Assembly: GCA_050084515.1 (NCBI GenBank)
Contig: CM114274.1
Location: 19,468,001 to 19,532,000, forward strand
DNA from: Blasia pusilla
Lineage: Eukaryota; Marchantiophyta; Marchantiopsida; Blasiales
Length of the DNA: 64,000 nucleotides
Direction of reading: 5' to 3'
Part shown: positions 12,270 to 24,900 of the stretch, piece after piece
Position numbering within the stretch: position 1 is the first letter of the stretch
Layout: each line of letters begins with the position of its first letter
Made by a program: the position numbers and the translations under genes
Notes under the pieces: model-generated
Databases searched by the model: none
What the model was told of the DNA's origin: nothing
Seen by the model: only the letters and a program-made list of their open reading frames with translations

Positions 12270-12900
12270 TCATGTGCAGGCTCTTCATCGCTGGTCCCTT
12301 GGAGAACACTAAAGATATTAGGTGTGTAGATCACCAGCGGTTTTGTGGAGATGGGCCTTTCCTTCAAGCTGGAACCACCCTCGACTACCATAGCCCTCCA
12401 GTTGTAGGCACGTCTCAGATCTTGAGACACGTGGTTTTTGTGGCAAGCCAAGTATTGGCCTCCTCTGCCCTTGATAGACGCCTTGAAGATACATTGATTG
12501 CCGTTCATCATCCGAGTAACCCCAAAGCAGAGCTGTGAATTCAAAGCCCAAAGCTGCGCACATGATCTTAAATGAGACAAAGTCTATTGTGGGACGTACA
12601 CCGAAAATGATCATGTGGAAGCGTGGTCTCCTCCTGTAGACCAGATTGAACTCGTTGCCCAGGTCCGAACTCCGGGGGGCCTTTGAGCGTCTCACATAAA
12701 CATGCCGGTATTCCCCACCCAGCTTGGGGATGGTGGGCTTTGGTATGCGCCTTTGATAGGTGAACTGATACTCCTCACAAGCTTGGGAGGACTGAGATAT
12801 ATTGGGCTCAAGGCCGCTGATTATATGTAAAGGTTTGGCAAACAACTGATTTAGGATCTGGGGAGAATGTTTAAGCTCCCACCCCGAGAGTCCAGACAGG
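12270..12900 (-). pseudogene. LINE-2 ORF1-like region
   Basis: The frame at 12,845-12,318 lies just upstream of the endonuclease and encodes a basic segment (RRPRFHMIIFGVRPTID, then IMCAALGFEFTALLWGY). The position and a possible RRM-like beta strand suggest the LINE's first, nucleic-acid-binding protein. The fold cannot be confirmed by eye. Confidence 0.45.
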
Positions 12901-13351
12901 GACTCGCTGTCCTATTTGTTCGGAGGGGCTGCCTCAAGCGGCGAGGGGTGCCCAAAGAGAGCCCGCTTGTTACCCCAGAGATCATCACTACCGCCAAGGT
13001 GAAGCCCCGGCATTAAGCTGCAGAGGAGGGCCCGTGAATCCAGCTTCAAAAGAAGGAGAGGTCTCCATTTCTCCAACTAAGTCCATGGACACCTTACTTG
13101 TGGCACAACCGCGCAAGTCATATGGATTACAGGACACACTAATCCACACCTACCAACCAGGGGGAACGACATCGCAAGCTCACTACTGGGTTCCAACTAC
13201 AAAGCAATGGGCAACTCGACAGAGAGTATTGCTATATTGCTTTGCACGCGTTCACTCATTATAAGCTACCCAGAGCACCTTTGCTTTAGAACATGTCATC
13301 CCAACATACCGGGCACTGTCGGGACTTGTAGTTTTGGGGTTTAAACCCAAC
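12901..13351 (-). other. Probable LINE-2 5' untranslated region
   Basis: This is a GC-richer stretch with no gene. It lies between the ORF1-like frame and a GA tract, where the 5' end of a minus-strand LINE is expected. Confidence 0.4.
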
Positions 13352-13354
13352 CAG

Positions 13355-13396
<42 letters not shown>
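13352..13396. repeat. (GA)n microsatellite, about 45 bp
   Basis: A GA dinucleotide tract preceded by AGGAGAGAAAGAGAG. Together with the tract at 8,495-8,598 it brackets the LINE. Confidence 0.95.
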
Positions 13397-13400
<4 letters not shown>

Positions 13401-13640
13401 CTTTTGTTCTAACTCCTTCCACAAGACTATCCTAGAGAGTGTCTTATGAATAACCCAAACCTCTCACTGTAAGAGCGAGTTTGGATTGACATAAGAGAAA
13501 AATTATGGGATGTGTACGTAACTTGCATTTGCTAATTTTTACGAAAGGATATTATGGGTATAATCTTATGTGTCTTGCTTGACCGTGCATGATTGATTTT
13601 CGCCCTTGAGTTGTATCGATGATGACACAAATATATACAC
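13397..13640 (+). repeat. Right half of a diverged gypsy A-B terminal repeat
   Basis: From TTTCTTTTGTTCTAACTCC onward the sequence is recognisably similar to 7,505-7,790: CCCAAACCTCTCACTG, GAGTTTGGATTGACATAAG, then GATATTATGGGTATA and the GATGATGACAC end. The LINE plus its GA borders therefore sits within, or next to, an older terminal repeat. Confidence 0.55.
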
Positions 13641-15190
13641 ACTATCTTCCAAGGTCAATTAGTAAGGATAATGCATACCTAATTACAAGACAAAATCATA
13701 CACCTTTTAAATTTCTAATAATTTTATACATTGCTAGTGAAGAAGGGACTAGGGAAAGAGGACAAGAACTACAATCCTCATATCCTTTTGCAGCTTTTTA
13801 TATAATTTCTAAATATGTTCTTACCTTTGACTCCCACATTTTGGCATCTCTCTTGCTCGACATCTCCTCTTGTCGTGTGAAAATTACCACTGTGATGTGA
13901 TTTATGACCATTATTATCCGTGTCATCTCCGAGACAACTCATCGACCTCTCTCAATAGACAAAACTCTTGTTTCCACTCAAGAATTCCTTACAATCTTCA
14001 TGCTTTCTTCAGTTTTCAAGATCGAAAACCACTGTGAGAGGTCTGGAGACAAATGACAGCAGAGATGCTCAAAGCAACTCTACAGATGATATCATTTCCG
14101 TGTCCTCCATTTTTAGAAATATTTGGCGGGAAATAGTCAACCAGGTATCTTTTTCATCTTACTTGCGTACTCATGGTGTAACAAAAAACGGCCAACCAAT
14201 TTCTATTTCCTAATGTTTGGACTTCAGTGAACCCTTCCCAGTTGAAATTCTCTCAACTTCCAACTGCTGATTTGAAAATCTCACCCTCCATGTTTTCATT
14301 GAGTCCATTTTAAACAAGACCATATTTTCATGTTTCCACTCATTTTCCTAGCCAGTACCTCAAACCTGAAAGGCAGGTACTTTTGAACTCACCAACTTTT
14401 TAGATTCCTTCCATATCCCAACAGAAGGAATCTGACTACTCTACCACAAGCACCCCATATAAGTACAGAGTTTCTCCAGAGCAACTCATCAATGTCTACC
14501 GCTCCATACCAGATGGTCCTACACAATCCTTAAAGGTTGAAGATGCGCACAATTGATCCCACAAAGAAACAATCAATTATTTACTTGTTGGGCATTTACC
14601 GGAAAGGTTTCTCTTAGTTCAATTCATAATTCTTTAAGGACTACTTCCCTTTGGCCAAATGGCCCATCAGAAGCTGTGGACTGTTTGTCCAACAAACTTT
14701 CCACTCAGGGTGATCACAGGATTTTGTTGCGAAGATTGTACCCATTAGAAATTTTCGAACTGCATGACAATGTAGGTGGTGACATCAGCACTTGCTACAG
14801 AATCAACTACAGAAATTCAGTGAAAACATCAACAACAATCGCTGATTTTCTTGCCACCGAGTTGGTTCATCATCCATCTTGCGGAGGGCATACATTTGTA
14901 CATAAGGTACCTCCTAAAGATGATGAATCTTTTATCTGTTGTGCACCATTTCTGGGATATCAAACAGACATGGCGCTGCCTTCCCTCACATGCACTAAAG
15001 CCGTTTAAAAATATTTATGATGTCACCACTGCAACTCTCTTTTTTTGCAGCAGGACAGACATTGTGACAAGTGGCCCCTCTACACAGTGCCCTTCTGAAT
15101 GTAGCTTCCCCTTGGCGGGCAATTCCTGTCATGAAACTTCAGGTCTTTCGTGTGGGACACACTTGGGCAAAATGGGGTCCAATTTGTGAG
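13641..15190 (+). other. Possible exons of an unidentified plus-strand gene
   Basis: Three stretches are open on the plus strand and do not look repetitive. About 13,968-14,213 includes TTVRGLETNDSRDAQSNST and VSSIFRNIWREIVNQVSF. About 14,427-14,553 includes STPYKYRVSPEQLINVYRSI. About 14,553-15,008 includes KLSTQGDHRILLRRLYPLE and LATELVHHPSCGGHTFVHKV. I recognise no domain and could not fix splice sites, so a gene is only a possibility. It would be convergent with the large minus-strand gene to the right. Confidence 0.25.
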
Positions 15191-15672
15191 ATATTGTGTC
15201 TCAAAATAGCAAAATAGTGGCCCTCCCACTCTGTATATGTTCCATCTTTGCTGGCTTCTTCATCGCCCCCCGACCCAGTAGATGTTCCCTGGGTGTAAGC
15301 AGATTGACATCGAACAGTGTGTGTTAGTGAAGCATAGAACAGCCAAACTTTCTTCAAAATTACAAAAGCAATTCCTGAGAGATCCACACTAGCTAGAATC
15401 AGACTGACTGCTAATAGAGTACTATGCAATCATCCCGCAGAAGAGTCCCCCACAGTGATATAAAAAGTTGGGAACACTCAGATCAAGATGGAATGAAATC
15501 TCACAACAATTTGGACAAATCCCTCATGAATGACTGACATGCTCAAGTGCTTCATTCTCCTCCCTGGATTGATTAAAACTGAGGATACATATGATCATGT
15601 GAAGAGCTACTGCATGCAATAGAATATTATCAAATGTCATGGTAATGCTCTGTTTCACAATGGAGATTTTAC

Positions 15673-15918
15673 CTGCCCATCTGTGGAAACTTTCGTGACA
15701 TGAAAGTTTGAAGAGGAACCTCCCCAAGCTCTGGAACTAAATGCAATTGCATAGTGCATGCAACGCCACACCAACAAGAGCAAGTCGGCTATATCTGCAC
15801 CATCAATGACGGATACAATCTCTCCACTGGCAGCCAAGGGATGTGGAAGCCATCCACCAGAAGCTACAAGTTGAATTAATCGATTCACTTGCTTCCGACT
15901 TTGTGCCTCTTCATCCAC
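15673..15918 (-). CDS. Exon near the 3' end of the unidentified large gene
   Basis: A 246-bp exon: acceptor CTTTCTCTTGTAG before GTGGATGAAG, donor GGGCAG followed by GTAAAATC. It encodes VDEEAQSRKQVNRLIQLVAS and IADLLLLVWRCMHYAIAFSS. The last exon is probably in 15,140-15,430 (frame ending HFAQVCPTRKT), but I cannot prove it. Confidence 0.72.
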
Positions 15919-18900
15919 CTACAAGAGAAAGATGGCACATTCACATATACAGGTCTGATTAGGTGACTGGGGATCACAGATCTATCTAATGGGCATCTCA
16001 CTGTGAACTATGTTGGCTGTCTTTTCATGTGACTTCAGATCAAAGTTATTAGATTGTGTGTGATTTGTGCCCTTGATAACTTGTAGGGATGTTAAAAGCA
16101 AACGTTTCTTTGATATGGCAACCTTATCATTGGTCGTATTCCTGTGCCTATGTATGAACTGATTTAAATTTCTAACTTTGGTTTGAATAAGACAGACTTC
16201 AATAATAAAGCTTACAGGGTCTGTAAATGAAATCCTTAGTTGGTTCTAACCTTTGCTGGAGGAATAAAATGTGGGCCTCGAGTTCGGAAAGCACTATGCC
16301 AGTGAGAGATACTGTCAGCCAGTAGAACTCGCACAAACTCCACGCATCTGAGAAGTTCACGATTCTCCCCATATTTGATGACAAGCTCCAACATCTGAAA
16401 CCCCATGTTACAAATTCAGACACTTCAACAAGGAGCATTCTGTGGGATTGTCCACATTTTTTAGCACAGCTGAAGACAGTTCAGAACCACTTCACTGCAA
16501 AAAAGAACGGTGTCACAACTAGACCGCCTTTGGAGATCTTCAAACTAACACCAAGCCTTAGAAGTAACTAAACTAATCTTGACCATCAATTCATTTGATT
16601 CACAGGCAACATGCCCCGAATATCCAACCATCCACTATTAAAGTTGCTAAAGAAAAGATATACTACAGTCTACACTCCCTGGAAACCAGTACCTTCGAGA
16701 TCCTTTTCTGACATGCTACGCTATTGGCATCTTTTTACAGAGGATAAACTTGTAAGACATCCTACCTCCATCAAAAGAGGATTCTGGCGAAAACACTCGG
16801 TCAAAAAAATATGCCTCAACGATGATATATGCTTTGGTAGAACCTGTTGGTACAGCACTTCAGAGTGAGACTTTGCTACAAACAAGCAACAACATGGTAC
16901 TTCCATTCCTGAAAGACACTAACACTATGACAAAAGCCCAAGTGAGGACCAAGCTAGCAAAAACTACCTGCGAGAACTGAATTACCATCCCCAAGGCAGT
17001 GCACTTGCTTTCAACTAGTGCAGTGCACAATTGACTTATGATGTTAACTCTGACCAAAAGGTGAACGCCTATTCCTCACCTCCTCGTATTGTTCCATGGT
17101 CATGGGAACTTCATGTGGAGTTTCCAATCGATCAATCATAAGTGTCCCCAACATACTCACTGCATTAGAAGGCCATGCATCTGGTACTTCTGCACTCCGG
17201 GCTATTGCTTTCTTCAGGGTCTGACACAACAAACTTCCTAGCTCCAACTCTAGGACTTCCCTGTTCTTGATGAGTGTCTTTCCAGTATCGTCTTTTGATT
17301 GCACAGAATCATGGGCACCTCTCAGGTTCGTCCTCTTAGTCTGAGCAAAGCCTACAAATTTCTCCCTTTCATGAGTATTCCATGAACGAATGCCCCCTGC
17401 GCCAAGAGAAACAAGCATAGGAATTGCATCATACACAATTCATCCATATTGTAGTCAAAGTTGCAACACAACACCATGTTACAAAGACTGCATAAACTTC
17501 AACTTCTACAAGAAATTCAACTTTCCAACAAGCAGACTAAATGGCTAATAACAAATAGACAGGTTATTATTAGTCCTCATATGAGGTAAGCGAAAAAATT
17601 AAAATGTGCTTTCAGTAGCAAATGTAAGTCCTACTAGTGCTTTGAATGGGATAACTCCAGAAGAATGTTGGAATGGTAAGAAACCACATATCTCCCACCT
17701 TAGAGTCTTTGGTTGTCCAGCTTATGTACATATCCCAAAGGAGCAAAGATCAAAATTCAGTAAGAAGGCTGAAAAGCTCATCTTTGTAGGCTATGAGACT
17801 GGCTTGAAGGGATATGTTCTCTACAATCCAAAGACTGGATTATACAGAGACCTTTGCTCCTATTGCACGGTATGGTTCCATAAGGTTGCTTTTAGCTCTA
17901 GCTTCTGAAGAAGATTGGGAGGTGGAGCAATTAGATGTGGGGACTGCTTTTCTGAATGGAGATCTACATGGATGTTCCAGATGGGTAAGGTGGACATAGG
18001 GGCAATCAATGTTTGTGGAAGAAGGAATTGTATGGTCTTAAACAGGCTCCAAGAGCCTGGTATGAAAAGTTGGACTCCTACCTTAGGGAACAGGGATTTT
18101 GTAGAGCACATGCAGATTTGAGTGTTTACTGCAAAAATGGTACATAGTTTATTTCCGTTTATGTAGATGACCTCCTGTTGTCAAAGTAAAAAGCAATCCA
18201 GCAAGCAAAGGACAGTCTTTGCTCAGTCTTTGCTATGACTATCATAGGTCATGTGAAGTTCATTCTTGGAACCAAAGTTGAGAGGAACAGAGCAGAAGGA
18301 TGGATTAGACTCAGTCAGACTCACTGCATTGATGCGATGCGGACAAGCTATAGAATGGCTAAGGTAAGGCCAGTTTCTACTCCACTGGAGCCTGGGTGGA
18401 AACTTGCCAAAACAGGTGCAGACAAACAGGAGGAGAATGAGAATGTTGAAAACCTTCAACATTTTTATCAGAGTGCTGTGGGTTCTCTAATGTCTGCCAT
18501 CGTTTGCACAAGGCCAGATATCTCATATGCGTGGGAGCACTGGCCAGGTAAACATCCAAGCCTACTCTCACACATTGGAGATGTGTAAAGAGAATCTTTC
18601 CGTACTTGAAAGGTACCAAGAATGCATATCTCGAATACAGGAAACAAGGATGTTTTCCTACATTGATTGGCTTCACAGATGCTAGTTGGGGGGATGATCC
18701 TGACAACAGCAGGTCTACTGGTGGATATGTATTTACATGGAGTGGGGGTGCTATCAATTGGCGCAGCAAGCAACAAACATCTGCTTATGGCAGCTTCAAA
18801 TGCTACTCAGGAAGTAGTTTGGCTGAGGAGATTGTTCGAGGAGGTTTGTTATAAGCAGAATGATGGAACTGTATTATATTGTGATAATACAGGAAGTATA

Positions 18901-21900
18901 AGTCTTCTCAAGAATCCTGTTCATCATCCTAGGACTAAGCCTATAAATATTAGAAGAAGATTTATAGAGGAGAAAGAAAATGGGCAAATAGTCCAAGTAG
19001 TATATTGTCCTACAGAGGATATGACAGCTGATGTGTTGACAAAGGCATTGTCAAGAGATAAGCACAACAAATGTGCTCAGAGGATGGGTCTTATTTTAAA
19101 CTCCAGTTAAGTGGGAGTGTTGTAAGAACATAGTAACTTGGAGTTTACTATAGTGAAAAGTAACTGATAGAAATACTATAGTAACTTAGTGTTTTACCAC
19201 AGTAAATAGTAATTTCTTGCTGCTATGGATTTACGTAAGTAATTCTGAGAATTACTATGGGCGGCAGGCCTTAACCCTAAAACCCTAAAACCTAGAAACT
19301 CATCCTCTTGGCTGTATATAATCCCTAGAGGGTACCCTGCGAAATTACATTCTCTTAAACCTTTTCGTACACAACTCTCTCAGCTGAGGAGCTCATTGAG
19401 CAGCAGTGAGTATGCTTTGCTTACCTGAGTGGATTGTGCTTCTGACCTCAGTAGTTCAGTGTGCTAAAGCACTGAGTGTGCTTCTGCTTACAGACTGAGA
19501 GGCCTGCTGACCTGAGGGGTTCAGTGAATCTTGTGATGCAAGGTGTCTAGTAGTACTAACCCGAGTGGCTGCTATTAAGATGTCTACTGCTGCTAACCTG
19601 AGTGGTTGCTATTGCACTAAGTGTGCTTGAGAATGCTAGGTAGTCTGGTGGTACAGGTTGTCTAGTGCTTTCCTCTACAATCTAACCTGAGTGGTTGCTA
19701 TTGCACTAAGTGTGCTTGTAAGAGCTAGGTTGTAGAGAAACTCTGATATACTAACACATCCATATTGTAGTCGAAGTTCCAACACAACACCATGTTACAA
19801 AGACTGCAGAAATTTTCAACTTCTACAAGAAATTCAACTTTCCAACTAGCAGACTAAATGGCTAAATAACAAATAGACAAGTCATTATCAGTCCTCATGA
19901 GGTAAACGACATTCTTAAAATGTGGCTTCAGTAGATCATTATTTAAATGATTTAAAGGTAAAACAGATATCCATCAATTAAACTCTCATGGCCAAAGACT
20001 AAGCAAAAGCCAAGACAGTGGTGGTATTAACCAATGATATACAATTTAGCCTATCTAAGACAAGTATGACTCAGTCCCTTAAAGCAGTCTAATTTATTGC
20101 ATAATCTATTTGCACATCGTGGTTTGCCTAAGGAATCAGGAGAGTGCACAAAGTCATAGTCAGTAACTACTTGGAGACTTAATTGATCTTTTCCTCCATT
20201 GGACCCATGGGAACCCCAGGAGTAGGAGTATGACTTGTGGATAAAACTCCAAACCTCCAGTTGGAACTTAGAAGTTTGCAACTTCAATACAATATCTAGC
20301 CAACCGCTACGCCCAGCTGAAGCTGCTCAACAGTGATCAACGAAAATCTGAAAGGTCTTATTCCAGGACAATCATGTAAGAATTATAAAATGAGATCTGA
20401 AGAAGAGGAACATAGTAAGAAAGACGCTAGCAAAACATGCCATTTCAGGGAAAAAGAATGCTCCACAATTATTTTGTGGATTATGGTAAAGCATTTGATT
20501 CCATCGCCAGGAAAACTGTAGTAGAAGTTGAAGGATCCAAGTCTTAAGGCCAGCACGTCCTGCAGTGCAGGTCTTGTATGAAGTGGCAGCTTGAATTTTC
20601 CGTAAACAGATATCTTTTGAAACAAGTTTTGTTTCTGTTTATTGCTTTGTTCCTTCTGGAAGCCAAGTTCTCCAAATGCATTTCTCCTGATTTTCTTTGT
20701 TTCAGATTTGTTGAGTAGTTTTTAAGCTCAGCTGCATATTCCATTGTTACTTCATCCAAACTGTTATCAGAAATCAGTTAACGACTTTTAACATACCTGA
20801 AGGACCTTGAAATTATTTCACTTTCCCACCTGATAGTGAATAGGGTGGAGACAAAGTATTTGGGTCAAGACTAGCTACGGTTAGTAAGACCCATAAAGAT
20901 TCTTGCTGAATTGTGGAAATAAATTCATTACCGAAGCCAACGGGCAATCAGCCTTTGAATTCTTGAAGGGGAGTGACAGCTATATACTCTCATCTCAAAT
21001 GAAGTGTCTTTGGATTTTCAGATGAGATGAGTGCCCGCCTTTTTCCTTTAAGAAACAAATAAACTCAAAACAGGTCCCAACATTTCACCCTAGGAAGAAC
21101 TTTGGAATGATCACTACATCTTGATTCACAGAAATAAAATGAACCATAACATTGATGATTTAATCTATGAGAATTTTCAGCAATTTTATTTAACCATTTT
21201 GAAACTCATTTATATTTCACAACCAATAATGTTCACATTTGGAAAAGAATCTGGGGCTGCTTCTTCAGACAAATGAAGCTGTTAGATAAGAAAAGAATAA
21301 TTACACACGTATGAGCTTTTCTAGGAAAAACTGAAACAGACCAAGATTGGCTAAATATGATAGAACACTAGTCATTGCCTTAGGGCAGTGATTCATGGCT
21401 ACTACAGAAGTTCATCAGAGAAAGAATTGAAAATTTTACCTGATTGAATTCTGCAGTTCTCTTCAGTGAGCTGCAAATCGTTGATTTCCTTCATTCCAGG
21501 AAACCTTGGCGCCTCAGAAGCCCATTCAGGGACTAGAGTAAGCTTTCCATACCGATTCAGCCGACCAGTTGACAGAGGTGCCACAGAGAAGGACATCCGA
21601 CTTGTACTTCCCATCCTCCGCATTGAAGCTGTGAGGAGCTCTGACCTTGACAACATAGCTACCACCAGCAAGACTTTTCATTACACTGACCCAGTTCATT
21701 CAGCGCTAAAAAATGAAAATAATTATTTGCCTTTCAAATTTGACATGGCATCTGCTCATATGCAACTATTCATGACTGAGCGAGTCTGCATTTGGATGGA
21801 CTTTAGAATCATTGAAAGCTCCTCAGGCTATGCAAATTAAAATTGGAGATAAACACTATGGCAAAACTGGGAGATTGACATTAGAAACAAGTCTATGGTG

Positions 21901-24900
21901 TTAAGACTAATCCCTGACTTCCAAGTGACATCACAGAGCATACCCACTTTGGTGCCTGACTAAGGTTTGAGTTCCAAGGAACGCACTTTTGGAGGAGCAT
22001 GGCAAGGCAGCCATTGCTATTTGAGGACTGTGCTCAAATGAGAAGTCCAGAAGACTATTGATCATCTGCAAAATGAGAAACAAACTCAGTCAAGTCCAGA
22101 TTTCCTCGAAGTTGATGAAATTTGCAGGGCAATTGAACATGAGATCCACAGATGAGCCTTATAACTCTAAATGCAGCGATCCATAGGGAAATCAATTATT
22201 GAAGTTTTTCTCCACAGATTCTTGTGCTTTTGCACAATGGTTAAACTTCGAAGGCTATAAACCTGAGACAGCACACATGCTTCGGTGACCAACACCAGGG
22301 CACAACAAGCTCACAAAAGTTGCTACATTTGGCTTGATAAGCAAACACATAATTTAATTCAGATAAACCTTAGAAACGACAACAAACTTGACTGAAAGTA
22401 CTAGAAGGACTATACCACCGAACAGCAGATCCCATTCGCATTCTTGAGCACAGCTGCTCTTGAATTCCCTTTCTATCTTACAGGGGACCATGGAAGCAAC
22501 CTGGGTGGGGTTATTCCAATCTGTTGGGTCCTACATTTATACATTACCTTCTTGTTTTCACATCTGTAACGCTCTTCATACCTAGTACCCATCTGCTCTT
22601 CTAATCAAATATGTGCCCTGCCAGATGGGAAAAGCGAGTACCAGGGTGAAACTCTGATAGCTACAGGAGGCTAGCTCAATAATTATACGCTTGAGTTTCT
22701 CAATTGCTCGAATATTTTGCAATCTCCACTTTGATTCAGAAGTCGGTACACCATAGGTAGATTGCACTTCACGAGGATTTCTTTGTTGCTGACATATTTT
22801 TAGGTCACCAGTACCATAACATGACTCAATCCAGCAGAAATAAATACCCAAAACTCCCTGCAATAGCCAAGTTCAGAACCCAGACCAATCACTAATCACT
22901 CAAACTTTGGGCATAAAAGGAAGTCAAAAATAACAGCTGACATGTTGTAAAAATCTCCAGACTTATCAAGAAGACCTCAGGAAATTCAACCTTACTATTG
23001 AGAAGTCACTAAACTAAACTGCTCATGTAGGAGTTTCATCTCCCTTCACCTAAGAGACCAATTGACATGAAGGACGTAAGGGATCACCATAACAAACCTT
23101 GAGGCGACTGACAATTGCCTGAGTGCGAGATCTGCTGCATGGAGGTAAGAGTTTAAGCAAATCAAGAATTGCCAGCCTTAAATCCCACGCTCCCTCACGA
23201 TGTATCAGAGATAAAAGATGAAGCCACTTAGCATCCACTTCTGTGTGTAGCAGCTTCCATATGAGTTTCCTTGACAAACCTTCAGGTCCAGCCTCATCCG
23301 TAGTAGCTAACAGAGGATTTGTGGGTGGAAACGAACCCACAGACTCCAGTGGAAGCAGCTGATTTTGCCAGAAGTTAACATCTATAAGTTCCCTCAAAGC
23401 TATAATTTTTTGAAGTGCCTGAAACAAAAGGTGGAATCCCAACAAGGACTGTCAAAAGACCTGTGACATGATGGCTTTAGGAAGCTTTGTAGCCCTCAAG
23501 ATTCTACAGAATTGAAATAAGTGCCTTCACAGCTTTAAATCTTGAACATCAAGTGCTCCTCGCAAATCACTTTCTTGACTGCACAGTTCTAGATTTTACT
23601 GCCAAACTGGTAGAGATAGTAAACCTTTTTCCTTATCCCTAACAGCCAATAATTCTAGCAAGAGAGAATACTGCAGCGGTTGCAACTCCTGACTCTGAAA
23701 ATAACCATGGACGAGTTCTTTTGTAAGAGGGAAAACCCAGGGAAACAAATACTATATTCCGGGCATTCTAAAGTATAGAACCCGCCATGTCTTTCTATTC
23801 TATCTGTGATGCTCTAGTGATAACTGTCTCATGGGCCCCAATTGACTAGGTAAGGCGAAAATAAATCCTTAGTTTAGGATCTCCACAAAAAGTTCATACC
23901 TGTTCATCACTGGCAATGGTGAGATCCTCCATGATGCGTTGGATCAATAATTCAAGAACAAGAGAGCCTCGGCCTTGACTAACTACCATCTGCATCATAC
24001 TTTTCACTAAAACCATTCTCTTGACTGATTCAGCACTATACAAGCCAGATGAACATGGTTCTAACCATGTCACACTTGCCAGCAGCTCTGCTATGATATG
24101 TTCTGAACAACAGAGGAACAGTAATTGACACAGTTGGACCAAAGGATCCCTTACTAGACAACCTCTTTGACCTGAAAGTTCACTGAGCGTAGGCCGGAAG
24201 CTCTCATCACTTTCATTTATACAGGTAACATCAGTGCCTTTCCCAGTAAACTCTGGTAGCTCTTTCTTCGTCAGCAATACATTGCAGCAGGAACACTCTG
24301 ATTTAGTGTAGCAATCAAGAGCTTTCTTCCACAGTACATGTGCATGCTGAATCAAGTTTTCCATGAACAATTTCCAACCATTGTCTTTTCCTGAACTATT
24401 GATATCAGCAAGTGCATCTTCACTTGTATCATGATCAATACCTGAAATCATATACAGGGCTTTAGTGGGAAACCCAAAGCCCCTTACAAAAACTTTCACC
24501 CAACAAAATCTATCACACGACAACCACCACAACCAGGTAATGTCATAACTGCAAAGATCAAGAGGTTATGAATAGCAAATTATGTTGTGCGTTGAAATTG
24601 TCTACTCCCGTTCGCTTCAATCAAGAATAAAGCAGTAACTTTACCCAGAACTTTTGGAAGCATGTGACCTGACAGCTCTTTCTGCAAGGAGCTCAAGAGG
24701 TAATTCCCGAACTCAAAAAGTCCCTGATCGCCTTGAGAGTCAGTTGATGTGTCACAAAGCTCGCTCAATAATACAACCACATTTAAGGCCACTGGAGCAA
24801 GTTCAGCAAGACGTCTGATCAAGGCTGTGCACAACCAGGCCCCTCTAGTTCTTGGTTCTTCAGAAGTCTTAACCTACCAGACATCCAACCAATGTTTCAG

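Larger units (their letters stand above)
17619..19756 (+). mobile_element. Copia-2, 5'-truncated Ty1/copia element
   Basis: This is a plus-strand copia fragment that starts in the integrase and ends with a full 3' LTR. Gag, protease and most of the integrase are missing. Coding parts are described separately. The left boundary coincides with the end of a 178-bp repeat of flanking intron, and the right boundary (LTR end CTAACA at 19,756) with the start of the second copy. Confidence 0.9.

Noticed and set aside
19270-19300. Telomere-like CCCTAAAACCCTAAAA
   Set aside because: Only two units, inside the leader part of the Copia-2 LTR; not an interstitial telomere.
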